Notes under the pieces: generated by a model
What the model was told of the DNA's origin: nothing
Database searches by the model: none
The model's input: only the letters and a program-made list of their open reading frames with translations
Position numbers and translations under genes: made by a program
DNA from: UBA4615 sp044368415
GTDB taxonomy: Bacteria; Pseudomonadota; Gammaproteobacteria; Burkholderiales; Burkholderiaceae_E
DNA: 45,454 nucleotides
Reading direction: 5' to 3'
Assembly (NCBI GenBank): GCA_044368415.1
Contig: JBIPLJ010000036.1
Span: forward strand, 1 to 45,454
Shown: positions 43,911-45,454 of the stretch, one piece after another
Numbering within the stretch: position 1 is the stretch's first letter
Layout of the letters: each line of letters begins with the position of its first letter

Positions 43911-45014
43911 ATGGCAAGCGCCCGACGGACAATTGAAGCCTCTTGCGCGAACAGGATGACCAACGTGTGCGCGGCAGACCCACTTGCCACGGATCATGCC
44001 TCGCTCGGTAGGGCGCCCTCGACACGAAGGATTCACTGCCGCCCATCACCCGAAGCGACCGACACGCCTGACCTCGCACCGATCAATGCACCCGGGCGAC
44101 GGCGCGTGCTCGGCGCGCTCGGCGCATTTGGCACGCTCGGCGCGACTCGGGCGATCACCGCTGCCGGCGCGCTGTCGATCCGGCGCGAGACCCATGCCTC
44201 GAGCGGCCAGATGGAAGCGCCTCCCCTCCCGCAAGGCGCAACCCTACTCGAATCGGTCGAATCCCCATTCAACGCAATCCGCGTCTACGAACTCAATGGC
44301 GCGCGCCTCATGGCCTTCGACGGGCAGTCGAGCGGCAGCGTGCAATCGGCCTGGCTGCCGGCGGATCCCGGTGCGCTGCTGGTCACCTACACGCGCCTGA
44401 TGACGCTCGCGCTGGTGTATGCCGATCGGCACGGCAAGGCGGTGGTGGTGGGGCTGGGTGGCGGGCGCACGGCGGGCTACCTTGCCGCGACCTTCGCTCC
44501 GCTCGAGGTGCAGGCGGTCGAGATCGATCCGCAGGTCACGCGCCTGGCGCGGCACTGGTTCGACCTTTGTACCGACCGGCGCCTGTCCGTCACCCACGAT
44601 GACGGACGGCGCTTCATCGAGCGGCTGGCCGCACCGGTCGATCTGGTCTTCGTCGATGCGTACCTGAACGACTCGGCGCCGCGGCACCTGACGACGCGAC
44701 AGTTCTACGAAACGATCCGCGACCGGCTCGCCCCGGGCGGCGCGATGGCGCTCAACATCGAGCCGTACTCGCAGGCGCTGGGCGACGCGCTGCTGACGAT
44801 CGAGGCCGTCTTCGGGCACTACGAGACCTACGGCGCCGGCAGCAACGTGGTGCTGATCTCGCGCCGCGGACCGGCGCTCGACACCCGCACGCTCGAGGCA
44901 CGGGCCCGCGCGCTCGACGCCCGCTTCTCGCCGCGCCATGGGCTTCGCGAACTGCTCGATGCCCGCCAGCCGCTGACGCCGGCACCGGGTGCGCGGATCC
45001 GTACGGACACCTGA
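43911..45014 (+). CDS. Spermidine synthase-like protein with twin-arginine signal
   Basis: A 367-codon frame from ATG 43911; ATG 43956 is an alternative. Residues about 61-90 form a Tat-type signal, GRRRVLGALGAFGTLGATRA then a hydrophobic run. The C-terminal domain is a spermine/spermidine-synthase Rossmann fold: AVVVGLGGGRTAGYLAATFA, VQAVEIDPQVTRLARHWFDL, VTHDDGRRFIERLAAPVDLV, FVDAYLNDSAPRHLTTRQFY and LAPGGAMALNIEP. The N-terminal 60 residues are low in complexity and may not all be translated. Such SpeE-like proteins, free or fused to membrane domains, are rarely true polyamine synthases; the substrate is unknown. Confidence 0.8.
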   Translation: MASARRTIEASCANRMTNVCAADPLATDHASLGRAPSTRRIHCRPSPEATDTPDLAPINAPGRRRVLGALGAFGTLGATRAITAAGALSIRRETHASSGQMEAPPLPQGATLLESVESPFNAIRVYELNGARLMAFDGQSSGSVQSAWLPADPGALLVTYTRLMTLALVYADRHGKAVVVGLGGGRTAGYLAATFAPLEVQAVEIDPQVTRLARHWFDLCTDRRLSVTHDDGRRFIERLAAPVDLVFVDAYLNDSAPRHLTTRQFYETIRDRLAPGGAMALNIEPYSQALGDALLTIEAVFGHYETYGAGSNVVLISRRGPALDTRTLEARARALDARFSPRHGLRELLDARQPLTPAPGARIRTDT

Positions 45015-45017
45015 GGG

Positions 45018-45165
45018 CAGGTGGTGGTGGCATGCGCGCAGCGCTTGCCATCCGAGCCGACGATGCGACCCTCCGCGGTCGCGACCTGACGCCCCGCGTG
45101 GATCACCTTGCCCTCGGCACGCACCCGCGGGACCGCGTCGCTGAGCGGCCGACTTGGTGACCGTG
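45018..45165 (-). pseudogene. PaaI-type hot-dog thioesterase, C-terminal fragment
   Basis: On the minus strand the frame reads LSDAVPRVRAEGKVIHAGRQ, then VATAEGRIVGSDGKRCAHAT and TTCPQ, matching the last third of PaaI-family thioesterases (AEGxVxHxGRxxAxAEGRV...DG...AHATTTC). The N-terminal catalytic part is not seen upstream in any frame, and at the 3' end the frame runs without a stop into the spermidine-synthase-like gene. This looks like a remnant truncated on both sides. Confidence 0.55.
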
Positions 45166-45267
45166 TCCGGCGAGACGGTGACGGGCGCGGTGGTATCGAG
45201 TCCGATGGGTTTGACGCCCGCGCCGCGCCCGACTACGGTGGCCGCCTTCCGCCTCCCTGACACCGCC

Positions 45268-45381
45268 ATGACCGACGCCGCCCGCGCTCCGACAGACGCC
45301 CAGCTGCGCGAGCTGTACGACTACTTCGTCCGCCCTGAACAACCCGAAGACCGAGCATTGATGCGGGTTTCGAAGCGATAG
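45268..45381 (+). CDS. Short hypothetical ORF (37 aa), possibly a truncated gene start
   Basis: ATG 45268 to TAG 45381 encodes MTDAARAPTDAQLRELYDYF followed by VRPEQPEDRALMRVSKR. The N-terminal part looks like a normal protein start and the C-terminus changes character after EDRAL, 10 bp before an inverted repeat. It may be the 5' remnant of a gene cut by an insertion. I do not recognise a family. Confidence 0.3.
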   Translation: MTDAARAPTDAQLRELYDYFVRPEQPEDRALMRVSKR

Positions 45382-45386
45382 GCGTG

Positions 45387-45440
45387 CGCTGGATCTGCAG
45401 GAATGAGAAAATGTAGGCTGGTTTTCCTGCAGATCTGGCG
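45387..45440. repeat. 17-bp imperfect inverted repeat at the window edge
   Basis: CGCTGGATCTGCAGGAA (45387-45403) and TTCCTGCAGATCTGGCG (45424-45440) are inverted copies with 12 perfect inner base pairs (GATCTGCAGGAA) and two G-T pairs outside, separated by 20 bp of AT-richer sequence. It could be an insertion-sequence end, a regulatory hairpin or a protein-binding palindrome; the window ends 14 bp later just after an ATG. Confidence 0.6.
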
Positions 45441-45454
45441 AGGTTGGCGATGGG

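Noticed and set aside
45103..45342. Minus-strand ORF at the right edge as a gene
   Set aside because: No coding motifs; it overlaps the PaaI fragment in another frame and reads as His/Arg/Gly-rich noise.

Overview
The window is high-GC DNA (roughly 65-70 percent G+C across most of its length) from a betaproteobacterium, almost certainly order Burkholderiales. This rests on gene content and order (lpxL-lpxL-dapF-DUF484-xerC divergent from metK; ahcY-tlyA-metF behind an SAH riboswitch; epimerase-cca; SDR-folB-ttcA), on TACAAT/TATACT-type -10 boxes, and on frequent TTG and GTG starts. No rRNA, tRNA or CRISPR array was recognised.

Region 1 (1-7493, all minus strand) is one tightly packed gene train read from 7493 towards position 1: two lipid A acyltransferases, dapF, a DUF484 protein, xerC, rlmI, a Zur-like Fur regulator and two CobW-type metallochaperone GTPases. 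Several junctions are 4-nt stop/start overlaps. Its end is a zinc-homeostasis module.

Region 2 (7494-16601) is the methyl cycle. metK has a strong -10 followed directly by a compact pseudoknot-like leader that resembles a SAM-II (SAM-alpha) aptamer. ahcY-tlyA-metF follows a textbook SAH riboswitch whose pseudoknot strand is also the 5' arm of an intrinsic terminator, so SAH would turn the operon on. Between them lie a NarL-type response regulator and a stand-alone HATPase protein. A DUF3391/HD-GYP-like protein with a damaged metal site and 5-formyl-THF cyclo-ligase complete the region.

Region 3 (16640-35837) is ordinary core genome: slt, an NDUFA9-like epimerase, cca (with an eroded HD region), a 7TM-PAS sensor without kinase core plus a solo receiver, a MaoC hydratase, DUF2905, MidA-type methyltransferase, FolM-like SDR-folB-ttcA and a 57-codon coupled ORF, an outer-membrane barrel, ubiB, a sodium:solute symporter, a DUF6279 lipoprotein, glmU and glmS.

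Region 4 (35838-45454) is accessory and partly decayed. It opens with the 3' remnant of an IS21-family istB gene and its right-end repeats. A coupled cassette follows: an M13 metallopeptidase, a frameshifted ClpP/crotonase-fold-like secreted protein and a CPBP membrane protease. Next come a lower-GC stretch with a small secreted protein, rsuA behind an internally deleted methyltransferase relic fused to a truncated DUF4149 gene, a Sec-exported SAM methyltransferase divergent from a Tat-signal spermidine-synthase-like protein, a PaaI thioesterase fragment, and a 17-bp inverted repeat at the window edge.
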